DNA of 64,000 bases from contig NZ_LMNS01000036.1 in the NCBI RefSeq assembly GCF_001423405.1, positions 124,001 to 188,000 of the forward strand, given 5' to 3'. This DNA comes from Methylobacterium sp. Leaf123. GTDB taxonomy: Bacteria; Pseudomonadota; Alphaproteobacteria; Rhizobiales; Beijerinckiaceae. Each line of letters begins with the position of its first letter. Position 1 is the stretch's first letter. Below the pieces are notes generated by a model. The model was not told the origin of the DNA, did no database searches, and worked only from the letters and a program-made list of their open reading frames with translations. Below, piece by piece: positions 25,696-34,502 of the stretch. Position numbers and translations under genes: made by a program.

Positions 25696-26763
25696 TCAGG
25701 TCTCCCGGGAAACCGATGGCCGCATCGCTCCTCGGACAGACGCGCCGCGCTCGTACCAGCCCTTCGAGCGGTTCACGATCCACACGACCGTGAGCATGAC
25801 CGGCACCTCGATGAGGACGCCGACCACGGTGGCGAGCGCCGCGCCCGAGTTGAAGCCGAACAGGCTGATGGCGGCTGCCACTGCGAGTTCGAAGAAGTTC
25901 GAGGCGCCGATCAAGGCCGAGGGGCCCGCGACGCAGTGCTGTTCGCCCGCAGCGCGGTTCAGCAGATAGGCCAGCCCCGCATTCAGGTAGACCTGGATGA
26001 GGATCGGAACCGCGAGCAGGCCGATGATCGCCGGCTGGGCCAGGATCTGCTCGCCCTGGAAGCCGAACAGCAGCACCAGGGTGGCCAGCAACGCCACCAG
26101 CGAGACCGGACCGAGCCTCCCGAGCAGACGGTCGAGGCCGGCTTGGCCGCCGGAGGCCAGCAGAATTCGGCGGACCCCCTGCGCGATCACGACGGGGATG
26201 ACGATGTAGAGCGCCACCGACAGCACCAGCGTTCCCCAGGGGACGGTGATGGCCGACAGGCCGAGCAGAAGGCCGACGAGGGGCGCGAACGCCACCACCA
26301 TGATGCTGTCGTTGAGCGCCACCTGGCTCAGCGTGAAGTGCGGTTCGCCGCGGGTCAGGTTCGACCACACGAACACCATCGCCGTGCAGGGCGCGGCCGC
26401 CAGGATGATCAGCCCGGCGATGTAGCTGTCGATCTGGTCGGCGGGCAGGTACGGACGGAACAGAGTGCCCACGAAGAGCCAGCCCAGCGCTGCCATCGAG
26501 AACGGCTTCACCGCCCAGTTGATGAAGAGCGTCACGCCGATGCCGCGCCAGTGCCGCCCGACGTGCCGCAAGGCGGCGAAGTCGATCTTGAGCAGCATGG
26601 GGATGACCATGAGCCAGATCAGGACTGCCACCGGCAGGTTCACCTGGGCGATCTCGGCGGCGCCGACGGCGTGGAAGAATCCGGGCATGACATGGCCGAG
26701 CGCGAGGCCGGCCACGATGCACAGCGCCACCCAGAGGGTGAGGTAGCGTTCGAACAGGGACAT
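25696..26763 (-). CDS. acr3: arsenite efflux transporter, ACR3 family
   Basis: 355 residues with about ten membrane helices. The hallmark AAAPCTAMVFVWSNL (conserved Cys in helix 4) and LNDSIMVVAFAPLVG identify the ACR3 type and exclude the ArsB type. It exports arsenite across the inner membrane. It is last in the arsR-arsC-acr3 operon, starting 10 bases after arsC. The last 15 residues (RGAMRPSVSRET) are likely cytoplasmic. Confidence 0.95.
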   Translation of the reverse strand: MSLFERYLTLWVALCIVAGLALGHVMPGFFHAVGAAEIAQVNLPVAVLIWLMVIPMLLKIDFAALRHVGRHWRGIGVTLFINWAVKPFSMAALGWLFVGTLFRPYLPADQIDSYIAGLIILAAAPCTAMVFVWSNLTRGEPHFTLSQVALNDSIMVVAFAPLVGLLLGLSAITVPWGTLVLSVALYIVIPVVIAQGVRRILLASGGQAGLDRLLGRLGPVSLVALLATLVLLFGFQGEQILAQPAIIGLLAVPILIQVYLNAGLAYLLNRAAGEQHCVAGPSALIGASNFFELAVAAAISLFGFNSGAALATVVGVLIEVPVMLTVVWIVNRSKGWYERGASVRGAMRPSVSRET

Positions 26764-26772
26764 CGGGCTTCC

Positions 26773-27210
26773 TCAGGTACTGGCGACGCGACGACTGTGC
26801 GCGTCCACCACGCGCTCGCCGTCCTCCTTCACAAACGCGCCCTGCGGGGCCGGCAGGAGGTCGAGCACTGCCTCGGACGGCCGGCACAGGCGCACGCCCT
26901 TCGGACTCACCACGAGCGGGCGGTTGAGGAGGATCGGGTGGGCCTCGATCGCGTCGAGGAGCTGCGCGTCGGTCAGCGCCGGATCGGCCAGGCCGAGTTC
27001 GGCGTAGGGCGTGCCCTTCTCGCGCAGGACGTCACGCACCGAGAGGCCGGCGCGGGCGAGCATCCGGGTGAGGAGCGCCCGGCTCGGCGGAGTCTTCAGG
27101 TACTCCACCACATGCGGCTCGATGCCGGCGTTGCGGATCATGGCCAGGGTGTTGCGGGACGTGCCGCAGGCAGGGTTGTGGTAGATCACGACGTCGAACG
27201 CCTCAGGCAT
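26773..27210 (-). CDS. arsC: arsenate reductase, glutaredoxin-coupled
   Basis: 145 residues from ATG 27210 (MPEAFDVVIY), preferred because GGAG lies about nine bases upstream; ATG 27225 overlaps the arsR end more. The active-site loop is YHNPACGTSRNTLAMIR, with Cys at residue 15. NRPLVVSPKGVRLCRPSE contains the Arg residues that bind arsenate. It reduces arsenate to arsenite for export by Acr3. Confidence 0.95.
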   Translation of the reverse strand: MPEAFDVVIYHNPACGTSRNTLAMIRNAGIEPHVVEYLKTPPSRALLTRMLARAGLSVRDVLREKGTPYAELGLADPALTDAQLLDAIEAHPILLNRPLVVSPKGVRLCRPSEAVLDLLPAPQGAFVKEDGERVVDAHSRRVAST

Positions 27211-27562
27211 GGGCGGTGTCTCCATTGGGGCAGGCGCAGGCCGACAGGGCGGCGACGGCCGGGGCGCAGACCTCGGGCCGGCCCTGGCAGCAGTCGCGCA
27301 TCAGGAAGGCGATCAGATCGGACAGGCCGGCATAGGCGGCGCTGTAGATGACCGACTTGCCCTCGCGCCGGAACGTGATCAGCCCGGCATGCGAGAGCTC
27401 CTTCAGGTGGAAGGACAGGTTGGTGCTGGCGACACCGACCTCGGTCGCCAGCGCCCCGGCGGCAAGGCCGTCGGGCCCGGCGATGACGAGCGCGCGCACG
27501 ACACGGAGACGGTGCTCCTGGCCGAGCGCGGCGAAGGCGGCGAGGGCTTGCCGTTCGTCCAT
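27203..27562 (-). CDS. arsR: ArsR-family arsenic-responsive repressor
   Basis: 119 residues. Winged helix: ALATEVGVASTNLSFHLKEL, then HAGLITFRREGKSVIYSA. The classical ELCVCDL metal site in helix 3 is absent. Instead there are C-terminal cysteines (C91, C92, C99 in RDCCQGRPEVCAP, and a later CAC), similar to the C-terminal three-cysteine arsenite site known from some other ArsR proteins. First gene of the operon; it should bind the palindrome at 27577-27592. Confidence 0.93.
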   Translation of the reverse strand: MDERQALAAFAALGQEHRLRVVRALVIAGPDGLAAGALATEVGVASTNLSFHLKELSHAGLITFRREGKSVIYSAAYAGLSDLIAFLMRDCCQGRPEVCAPAVAALSACACPNGDTAHA

Positions 27563-27576
27563 GGCTGGTCCATCAA

Positions 27577-27592
27577 TTCAACGTTTGTTGAA
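27577..27592. promoter_or_regulatory. ArsR operator in the arsR/arsH divergent promoter
   Basis: Perfect inverted repeat TTCAAC-GTTT-GTTGAA in the 50-base gap between arsR and arsH. Its form and position suit binding by an ArsR dimer, which would repress both directions until arsenite binds. Confidence 0.8.
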
Positions 27593-27612
27593 GCGTATGG
27601 AAAGAGCGCCGC

Positions 27613-28380
27613 GTGGACAAGCCCCATCAGCCGTTCGCCGACGGGTTGCCGAACCTCTCCGAGGCGCATGTCGAGCGGCCCACCGCCGAGCGGGTGCAGG
27701 CGTCGGCGCCGCTCGCGCACGCGCCCCGCTTCCTGATCCTCTACGGTTCGCTGCGGGAGCGCTCCTTCAGCCGGTTCCTGGCCTACGAGACGGCCCGGCT
27801 GCTGGAGGCGATGGGCGGCGAGGTGCGGATCTTCCACGCGCACGGCCTGCCGCTCCCCGACGACGCGACCGCCGACCACCCGAAGGTGCGCGAACTCCGC
27901 GACCTCTCGGTCTGGTCCGAGGGGCAGGTCTGGGTGAGCCCCGAGCGGCACGGCAACCTGACCGCCGTGATGAAGAGCCAGATCGACTGGCTGCCGCTGA
28001 GCGAGGGCTCGGTCCGCCCGACGCAGGGGCGCACCCTCGCGGTGATGCAGGTCTCGGGCGGCTCGCAGAGCTTCAATGCGGTGAACAGCCTGCGGGTGCT
28101 CGGGCGCTGGATGCGGATGATCACCATCCCGAACCAGTCCTCGGTGCCGATGGCCTACAAGGAATTCGACGAGGCCGGCCGCATGCGGCCGGGGCCGCTC
28201 TACGACCGGGTCGTGGACGTGTGCGAGGAGTTGATGAAGTTCACGCTCCTGACCCGCGGGCGGGCCGATTACCTCGTCGACCGCTACTCCGAGCGCAAGG
28301 AACGCGAACCGGACCGGCTCAAGGCGGTCGCCGCCGATGTGGGCTTTGTCCGGGCGCCATCCGCCGAGCCGGCATCGTAG
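27613..28380 (+). CDS. arsH: ArsH, NADPH-dependent FMN reductase of arsenic resistance
   Basis: 255 residues with a GTG start at 27613. Flavodoxin-like: APRFLILYGSLRERSFSRFL gives the FMN phosphate-binding loop, and VWVSPERHGNLTAVMKSQID and MQVSGGSQSFNAVNSLRVLG are ArsH signatures. ArsH can oxidise trivalent organoarsenicals. It is transcribed away from arsR and shares the operator. Confidence 0.95.
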   Translation: MDKPHQPFADGLPNLSEAHVERPTAERVQASAPLAHAPRFLILYGSLRERSFSRFLAYETARLLEAMGGEVRIFHAHGLPLPDDATADHPKVRELRDLSVWSEGQVWVSPERHGNLTAVMKSQIDWLPLSEGSVRPTQGRTLAVMQVSGGSQSFNAVNSLRVLGRWMRMITIPNQSSVPMAYKEFDEAGRMRPGPLYDRVVDVCEELMKFTLLTRGRADYLVDRYSERKEREPDRLKAVAADVGFVRAPSAEPAS

Positions 28381-28547
28381 GTCGGCCGAACGCGGCGGGG
28401 CCGGGCACGTCCCGGAACGCTTCGCCCCCAGCATCCGTTTTCAACGCCATCGACGGAACGATTCCGGCAGCTTGGCAATTTCTCAGCCAGGACAAGACTT
28501 CGAAGACACTGCAAGACACCGTCTGAGACGGACGTCAGGAGGATACC

Positions 28548-28724
28548 ATGATCGGTTGGGCTGTTACCTTTCTCGTCGTCGCTCTGATCGCCGCGCTGCT
28601 CGGCTTCGGCGGCATCGCCGGCACCGCCATGGAGGCGGCCAAGATCGTGTTCTTCGTCGCGATCGCGCTGTTCCTGATCTCGGCGGTGATGGGTGCGGTG
28701 CGCGGTCGTTCGCCGCGACTGTGA
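28548..28724 (+). CDS. DUF1328 (YtjA-type) small membrane protein
   Basis: 58 residues from ATG 28548, with GGAGG seven bases upstream. Two membrane helices: AVTFLVVALIAALLGFGGIA, a short link GTAMEAAKI, and VFFVAIALFLISAVMGAV. It ends in a basic RGRSPRL. This is the DUF1328 pattern. Function is unknown. It is followed by a terminator. Confidence 0.85.
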   Translation: MIGWAVTFLVVALIAALLGFGGIAGTAMEAAKIVFFVAIALFLISAVMGAVRGRSPRL

Positions 28725-28753
28725 CCGAGCTGAACCGCACGGTTCGATGAAAG

Positions 28754-28777
28754 GGCGGCCCTCGCGGGCCGCCTTTT
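28754..28777 (+). terminator. intrinsic terminator
   Basis: Hairpin GGCGGCCC-TCGC-GGGCCGCC followed by TTTTCCTTTTG, 30 bases after the DUF1328 stop. Confidence 0.88.
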
Positions 28778-28814
28778 CCTTTTGTGCAACCCGCTGCTCT
28801 GATAAGGGGCGCGG

Positions 28815-30854
28815 ATGACCGACATTCCAGACCCCTCCCCGGCCGTGCCTGCGGACCAACCCGCCACGCCCGAGGGCGAGCGCATCGCCAAGGCCATCGC
28901 CCGCGCCGGCATCGCTTCCCGCCGCGACGCGGAGGCCCTGATCGAGGCCGGCCGCGTCACCCTCAACGGCAAGGTTCTGACCTCGCCGGCGATCAACGTG
29001 ACCGATTCCGATCGCATCACGGTGGACGACGAGCCCCTGCCCGCCCGCGAGCGGACCCGGCTCTGGCTGCTGCACAAGCCGCGCGGCGTCGTCACCACCG
29101 CCCGCGACCCGGAGGGCCGCCCGACGGTGTTCGACGGCCTACCCGAAGAGCTGCCGCGGGTTGTCGCCATCGGCCGGCTCGACATCAACACCGAAGGGCT
29201 GCTGCTGCTCACCAATGACGGCGGGCTCGCCAAGGTGATCGCCCATCCCGATACCGGCTGGCTGCGCCGCTACCGGGTGCGCGCCTTCGGCGACGTGACC
29301 CAGCCCGATCTCGACAAGCTCAAGAAGGGCCTGACCGTCGACGGCATGGAGTACGGCCCGATCGAGGCAACCCTCGACCGGGCGCAGGGCGACAACGTCT
29401 GGCTGACGCTCGGCCTGCGCGAAGGCAAGAACCGCGAGGTCAAGCGCATCCTCGAACATCTCGGCCTCTCGGTGAACCGGCTGATCCGGCTCTCGTTCGG
29501 ACCGTTCCAGCTCGGCGACCTCGAAGTCGGCCTCGTCGAGGAGATCCGCACCAAGGTTCTCAAGGAGCAGCTCGGAAAGAACCTCGCCGAACAGGCCGGC
29601 GTCGATTTCGAGAGCCCGGTGCGCGAGACGATCGCCCCCTTCGGCAGCCCGAGGAAGGCCACGCGTGCCACGCCGGCCCCGGCGCCCGCGGCGCGGGGCC
29701 GTCATGGGGCGCGCGACGAGGGCCCCTCGGAAGCCCGTTCGGGCTCTCGCGGTGGGTCGGCCGGCCGTCCGCCGCGCGATCCCGCCCGCCCTGCCGCCCC
29801 CCGCGCCGGTGCGCGCCCGGCCCCGCGGCCTCCGTCCCCGACCGTGTGGCGCGCCGACGAGGAGACACGGCCCCGCGCCTCGAAGGTGCCGCGCCGGGGC
29901 ATGGACCCCAAGACCGCCCGCGCGGCGGCGGCCGAGCGCGGCCGCGAGCGCGTCGGCGCGATTCAGGCGGCCGGCGAGCGCCGGGTGCTGGTGGAGCGGC
30001 TTCAGCCCTCGCCCGAGACCCCCGCGCCCGAGCCGCATCGCCGGGTCCGCTTCCGCAACGAGGAGGAGCGGTCCGCGCCCCGCGACAGGCCGCGCGAAGA
30101 CAGGCCGCGCCAGGATCGGCCCCGCGAAGATCGGTCGCGCGAAGACCGTCCCCGTGAGGACAGGCCGCGCAGCGAGGGACCGCGCGAGAACCGCGCCCGC
30201 GACGAGCGGCCGGGCCGTGACGATTTCCGCCGCGCCCCCCCCGCGGGCGATGCCCGGCCCCGCCGCCGTGAGGACGGGGAGGCTGCACCGGCCGAGCGCC
30301 GTGGGCCGCCCCGCGAGCGTCCCTCCGATTTCGAGGGGCGTCCGCCGCGTGAGCGGAGCGAGGGCCGGCCTCAACGTGATTTCCATGAGCGCGGCGAGGG
30401 CGCACCCCGCCGCGAGCGCCCGAGCGAAGGGCGCCCGCCCGAGCGTCGCGGCCCTCCCCGCGACCGGCCCCGTGCCGCCGAGGGCGAGCGTCCGGCTCGG
30501 CCCCCGCGCGGCGCCGAGGCGTCCGATCGTCCCGCCTTCCGCAAGGGTTCCGGCAAGGGCCCCGGTGGTGGTGCGGGCAAGAGCTTCGGCGGCAAGCCCG
30601 GCTTCAAGGGCGGTGACCGCGACGGCGCCAGGGGCGATTTCAAGGGTGGCGCGAAAGGTGGCCCGCGGGGCGACTTCAAGCCCGGTGGCGGCGGCCGGCC
30701 CGGTGGGCGCCCGGGCGGTCGCCCCGGCGGCGCGCCTGGCGGTCGCCCCGGCGGCAAGCCCGGCGGTGCCCCTGGCGGTCGCCCCGGTGGTGGTGGCAAG
30801 CCGGGACCGCGCGGGGGCGGACGTCCGAGCCGCCCGCCGCGCGGCGAGGGCTAA
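28815..30854 (+). CDS. rluB: 23S rRNA pseudouridine synthase (RluB-like) with very long disordered tail
   Basis: 679 residues. An S4 RNA-binding domain lies at about 21-68 (IAKAIARAGIASRRDAEALI). The RsuA/RluB catalytic domain lies at about 82-245, with GRLDINTEGLLLLTNDG carrying catalytic Asp123. Typical family members are about 230-350 residues. Here about 400 more residues follow from about 280 on: first Arg/Pro/Glu-rich with DRPRED-type repeats, then Gly/Lys/Arg-rich ending in RPGG-type repeats. The tail is strongly basic and probably disordered, and may bind RNA. It is close to rsmD, giving an rRNA-modification pair. Confidence 0.93.
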   Translation: MTDIPDPSPAVPADQPATPEGERIAKAIARAGIASRRDAEALIEAGRVTLNGKVLTSPAINVTDSDRITVDDEPLPARERTRLWLLHKPRGVVTTARDPEGRPTVFDGLPEELPRVVAIGRLDINTEGLLLLTNDGGLAKVIAHPDTGWLRRYRVRAFGDVTQPDLDKLKKGLTVDGMEYGPIEATLDRAQGDNVWLTLGLREGKNREVKRILEHLGLSVNRLIRLSFGPFQLGDLEVGLVEEIRTKVLKEQLGKNLAEQAGVDFESPVRETIAPFGSPRKATRATPAPAPAARGRHGARDEGPSEARSGSRGGSAGRPPRDPARPAAPRAGARPAPRPPSPTVWRADEETRPRASKVPRRGMDPKTARAAAAERGRERVGAIQAAGERRVLVERLQPSPETPAPEPHRRVRFRNEEERSAPRDRPREDRPRQDRPREDRSREDRPREDRPRSEGPRENRARDERPGRDDFRRAPPAGDARPRRREDGEAAPAERRGPPRERPSDFEGRPPRERSEGRPQRDFHERGEGAPRRERPSEGRPPERRGPPRDRPRAAEGERPARPPRGAEASDRPAFRKGSGKGPGGGAGKSFGGKPGFKGGDRDGARGDFKGGAKGGPRGDFKPGGGGRPGGRPGGRPGGAPGGRPGGKPGGAPGGRPGGGGKPGPRGGGRPSRPPRGEG

Positions 30855-30866
30855 GGGGCCTCGCGC

Positions 30867-31418
30867 GTGCGGATCGTCGGCGGCGAATGGCGCGGGCGCA
30901 GGCTGGTCGGACCGAAGGCGGAGGGCATCCGCCCGACCTCCGACCGCCTGCGCGAAGCCCTGTTCAACGTGCTCGCCCATGCCTACGACGATGCGGTCGA
31001 GGACGCCGTGGTGCTCGACCTGTTCGCGGGCACCGGCGCCCTCGGCTTCGAGGCGCTCTCCCGCGGTGCGGCCCGCGCGCTCTTCGTGGATGAGGGGCGC
31101 CAAGCCGGCACCCTGATCCGCGCCGCGATCGCCGCATTGGGCTGCGAGGACCGCGCCCGGCTGATCCAACGCGACGCGACCCGGCTCGGGCCGGCCCCGG
31201 AGGCCGCGTCCCTCGTCTTCTGCGATCCGCCCTACCGGAAGAACCTGGCACCCGCCGCGCTGACGGCCGCGGTTCAGGGCGGCTGGCTCAGCCCCGGCGC
31301 GCTGGTCCTCGTCGAGGAGGCCGCCGAGGCCGGTCCGGTCCTGCCGCCCGGTTTCGAGGAACTGGAGCGGCGCAGCTACGGCGAGACGGTGGTGACTTTC
31401 GCTCGGCTCGAAGGTTGA
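30867..31418 (+). CDS. rsmD: 16S rRNA (guanine966-N2)-methyltransferase
   Basis: 183 residues with a GTG start at 30867, 12 bases after rluB. Motifs: RIVGGEWRGRRL at the start, RPTSDRLREALFNVL, the SAM loop LDLFAGTGALGFEALSRG, and FCDPPYRKN (DPPY, the amino-methylation motif). It methylates 16S rRNA during small-subunit assembly. Confidence 0.94.
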   Translation: MRIVGGEWRGRRLVGPKAEGIRPTSDRLREALFNVLAHAYDDAVEDAVVLDLFAGTGALGFEALSRGAARALFVDEGRQAGTLIRAAIAALGCEDRARLIQRDATRLGPAPEAASLVFCDPPYRKNLAPAALTAAVQGGWLSPGALVLVEEAAEAGPVLPPGFEELERRSYGETVVTFARLEG

Positions 31419-31490
31419 GCCCTTCGCCCGCGCCGTGAGGTTGCCCTATCTCGCTCGGGCCACGCCCGTCCGCGAGAGGAGCCCGCCTCC

Positions 31491-32420
31491 ATGCCGCCCG
31501 TCCCGCCGCTTTCCCGCCGAACCCTTTTGCAGGGCGCGGCCTTCACCGCCGGAGCGGGGCTCGCGCCGACCCTGCTGCGCCCGGCCCGCGCCGCCGACGC
31601 CCTGATCACCCGGCCGATCCCCTCCTCCGGCGAGCGGTTGCCGGCCATGGGCATCGGCACCTCGCGCCGCTACGAGGTGGCGCCGACGCCCGAAGCCACC
31701 GCGCCTCTGCGCGAGGCGGTTGAGCGCTTCGTCGCGCTCGGCGGAAGGGTGATCGACACCGCCCCGAGCTATGGCACGGCCGAGGACGTGCTCGGCATCA
31801 TCCTCCAGGGCCTGCGCGAAAAGATCTTTCTCGCTACCAAGGTCGCGGCCCGCGGCCGGGAGGCGGCTGAGGCCGAGACCGAGCGCTCGTTCCAGCGCCT
31901 GCGCACGGACAAGATCGACCTGATCGCCGTGCACAATTTGATCGACACGGAGACCAATCTCGCCGTCCTGCGCGCCCTCAAGGAGACGGGCCGCATCCGC
32001 TATGTCGGCGTCACGGTCTGGCGCGACGAGCAATTCCCCGAGCTTGAAACGGTGATGAAGCGGGAGAAACTCGACTTCGTGCAGGTGAATTACGCCCTCG
32101 ACAGCCGGGCGGCGGCCGAACGCATCCTGCCGCTGGCGGCCGAGCGCGGCGTGGCGGTGATGGTCAACGTGCCCTTCGGCCGCGACCGCCTGTTCAAGGC
32201 GGTGAAGGACAAGCCCCTGCCCGCGTTCGCCGCCGAATTCGGCTGCAAGAGCTGGGCGCAGTTCTTCCTCAAATACGTGCTCGCCAACGAGGCCGTCACC
32301 TGCCCGATCCCGGGCATGGCCCAGGCGCGTTACGTCGAGGACAACCTCGCCGCCGCGACCGGGCGGCTGCCGGATGCCGCCGAGCGGCGCAAGATGGAGG
32401 CCTTCATCGATGCGGTCTGA
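31491..32420 (+). CDS. exported (Tat) aldo/keto reductase-like protein
   Basis: 309 residues. The N-terminus is a Tat signal: LSRRTLLQGAAFTAGAGLAP, with cleavage after PARA. The mature part is an aldo/keto reductase: VIDTAPSYGTAEDVLGIIL (Asp and Tyr), FLATKV (Lys) and LIAVHNL (His). AKRs use NADP and are mostly cytoplasmic, so Tat export of the folded holoenzyme is the notable point. The gene overlaps the next by 11 bases, and that product also has a signal sequence. Confidence 0.85.
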   Translation: MPPVPPLSRRTLLQGAAFTAGAGLAPTLLRPARAADALITRPIPSSGERLPAMGIGTSRRYEVAPTPEATAPLREAVERFVALGGRVIDTAPSYGTAEDVLGIILQGLREKIFLATKVAARGREAAEAETERSFQRLRTDKIDLIAVHNLIDTETNLAVLRALKETGRIRYVGVTVWRDEQFPELETVMKREKLDFVQVNYALDSRAAAERILPLAAERGVAVMVNVPFGRDRLFKAVKDKPLPAFAAEFGCKSWAQFFLKYVLANEAVTCPIPGMAQARYVEDNLAAATGRLPDAAERRKMEAFIDAV

Positions 32421-33147
32421 TTCTTTTGGGATTTCTCTGGGTCGGCGCGCGGCGCTGGCGCTCCTCGCCGGCTCGTTCCTGCTCCCCGCGCTGCCCGCTT
32501 TCGCGCAGTCCGAAACGACAAAAAGAATCGGGATCATCGGGGCGGGCAATATCGGCGGCACGCTCGGCCGGCTCTGGATCAAGGCGGGCTACGAGGTGTT
32601 CTTCGCCTCCCGCCATCCGGAGGAATTGAAGCCACTGGTGGAGGAACTCGGGCCCAAGGCGCGGGCCGGAACCCCGGCCGAAGCGATCGCCTTCGGCAAC
32701 GCCGTGCTGATCGCGGTGCCCTATAAGGCCTATCCGGAGCTGGGGCGTGAGAACGCCGCGGCGCTCAAGAACAAGGTGGTGATCGATGCCGGCAATGCGG
32801 TGAAGGCCCGCGACGGGGCGGTCGCCGACGAGGTCGAGCGCGACGGCATCGGTACGGTCTCGGCCAAGTATCTGGCCGGTGCTCGCGTGGTGCGCGCCTT
32901 CAATGCGGCCAACTACAAGATCTTCCAGAAGAATGCCGGCCGGCCCGAGCCGCGCATGGCGGTGCCGATCGCCGGCAACGATCCGAAGGCGCTGGAGACC
33001 GCCCGCACCCTGGTCTCGGATGCCGGCTTCGACCCCGTCGTGGTCGGCGAACTCAAGGCGGCCGATACCTTTGCCATGGGCTCGCCCGGCTTCGGCCATG
33101 ACCTCTCGGCGCCGGAACTGAAGCAGAAGCTCGGGGTGAAGCCTTGA
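32410..33147 (+). CDS. exported F420/NADP reductase-like (NPD) protein
   Basis: 245 residues from ATG 32410. It starts with a signal peptide carrying a twin Arg (SLGRRAALALLAGSFLLPAL, cleavage after FAQ). The Rossmann fold starts at KRIGIIGAGNIGGTLGRLWI and continues with FFASRHPEE. The family is the NADP oxidoreductase, coenzyme F420-dependent type. F420 use is unproven. It overlaps the exported aldo/keto reductase gene, so the two may act together outside the cytoplasm. Confidence 0.82.
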   Translation: MRSDSFGISLGRRAALALLAGSFLLPALPAFAQSETTKRIGIIGAGNIGGTLGRLWIKAGYEVFFASRHPEELKPLVEELGPKARAGTPAEAIAFGNAVLIAVPYKAYPELGRENAAALKNKVVIDAGNAVKARDGAVADEVERDGIGTVSAKYLAGARVVRAFNAANYKIFQKNAGRPEPRMAVPIAGNDPKALETARTLVSDAGFDPVVVGELKAADTFAMGSPGFGHDLSAPELKQKLGVKP

Positions 33148-34502
33148 GCGAGGCTCCGGCCTCTTCCTTCACGAACCGTCTCGCCCGCCTCGTCGATGTG
33201 AGGCCGGGCGAGGGCCCGGCGCTGGCGTGGTCCTGGGCCTACATCTTCGCCCTGCTCGCGAGCTACTACGTGCTGCGCCCGATCCGCGACCAGATGGGCG
33301 TGGCGGGCGGCCTGGAAAACCTGCCCTGGCTGTTCCTGGCGACCTTGATCGGCATGCTGGCGCTGAACCTGCCCTTCGCGTGGCTGGTCAAGCGCCTGCC
33401 GCGGGCGCGCTTCGTGCCCCTCACCTACCGCTTCTTCATCCTCAACATCCTGATCTTTGCCGGCCTCATCGCGATGGCCGAGGGTGAGACGGCGGTCTGG
33501 GTCGGCCGGGCCTTCTTCGTCTGGCTCTCGATCTTCAACCTGTTCGTGGTCTCGATCTTCTGGGCCACGGTGGTGGATGTGTTCTCGACCGAGCAGGGCA
33601 AGCGCCTGTTCGGCTTCATCGCCGCGGGCGCGACGCTCGGCGCCATCTGCGGCTCGGCGGTGACGGCGACGCTGGCCCGCGACGTGCCGACCTGGGCGCT
33701 GCTCATCGCCGCCGCTGTGCTCTTGGAAGCGGCGGTCTTCGCCATGCGGGGCCTCGCCCGCCTGATCGGGCGCCTCCACGAGGTGCCGGAGGAATCGCGG
33801 GCGGGCGACGTCATCGGCGGCGACATCTGGGCCGGCATCCGGCGCACTTTCGCCTCGCCCTACCTCCTGAACATCGCGCTGTTCCTGGCGCTGTTCTCGA
33901 TCACCGCGACCTTCCTGTATTTCGAGCAGGCGGCGGTGGCCAAGAACAACTTCCCCAGCCGGGGGGCGCAGACCGCCTTCTTCGCCAACGTCGATCTCGC
34001 CGTGAACGCCCTGACGCTCGGCGTGCAGCTCTTCCTCACAGGGCGCATCACCCGCTGGCTCGGGGTCGGGGTGACGCTGGCGCTGTTGCCGGCGGCGAGC
34101 ATCATCGGGTTTGCCGCGCTCGCGCTCTCGCCAAGCGTCGCCTCGGTGGTGGTGATCTACGTGCTGCGCCGCGCGGGCAACTTCGCCATCGCCCGGCCGG
34201 TGCGCGAGGTGCTGTTCACGGTGGTGCCGCGCGAGGATCGCTACAAGGCCAAAAGCTTCATCGATACGGTGGTCTACCGTCTCGGCGATCAGATCGGCGC
34301 GTGGTCCCATGCGGGGCTCACCGCGCTCGGCTTCGGCGGCCACGCCGCGGCGGTGGTGGCGGTGCCGCTCTCGGCCGCGTGGCTCCTCAACGCGCTCTGG
34401 CTCGGCCGGGCGCAGGCGCGGCGGCAAGACGCGGCACAGCAAGAAGCGGCACAGCTGGCGGCACAAGCAGACGACAATCCGGCGTCGTTGCCACCGCGCT
34501 GA
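33144..34502 (+). CDS. major-facilitator / TlcA-like (NTP antiporter-type) transporter
   Basis: 452 residues with a TTG start at 33144 that overlaps the upstream stop as TTGA; a GTG at 33198 is possible. Twelve predicted membrane segments. The conserved opening WSWAYIFALLASYYVLRPIR is typical of the TlcA/MFS-1 group related to ATP:ADP antiporters. The substrate is not evident. The C-terminal 35 residues are polar (RQDAAQQEAAQLAAQADD). It may be translated with the two preceding genes. Confidence 0.8.
   Translation: MSEAPASSFTNRLARLVDVRPGEGPALAWSWAYIFALLASYYVLRPIRDQMGVAGGLENLPWLFLATLIGMLALNLPFAWLVKRLPRARFVPLTYRFFILNILIFAGLIAMAEGETAVWVGRAFFVWLSIFNLFVVSIFWATVVDVFSTEQGKRLFGFIAAGATLGAICGSAVTATLARDVPTWALLIAAAVLLEAAVFAMRGLARLIGRLHEVPEESRAGDVIGGDIWAGIRRTFASPYLLNIALFLALFSITATFLYFEQAAVAKNNFPSRGAQTAFFANVDLAVNALTLGVQLFLTGRITRWLGVGVTLALLPAASIIGFAALALSPSVASVVVIYVLRRAGNFAIARPVREVLFTVVPREDRYKAKSFIDTVVYRLGDQIGAWSHAGLTALGFGGHAAAVVAVPLSAAWLLNALWLGRAQARRQDAAQQEAAQLAAQADDNPASLPPR

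Noticed and set aside
30371..30799. Proline-rich antisense frame opposite the rluB tail
   Set aside because: It is the mirror of the Gly/Arg-rich repeats and has no independent support.
30060..30800. Tandem repeats as a possible CRISPR or VNTR mobile element
   Set aside because: The periodicity is in codons of rluB (RPRED and RPGG units) and stays in frame, so it is protein low complexity.
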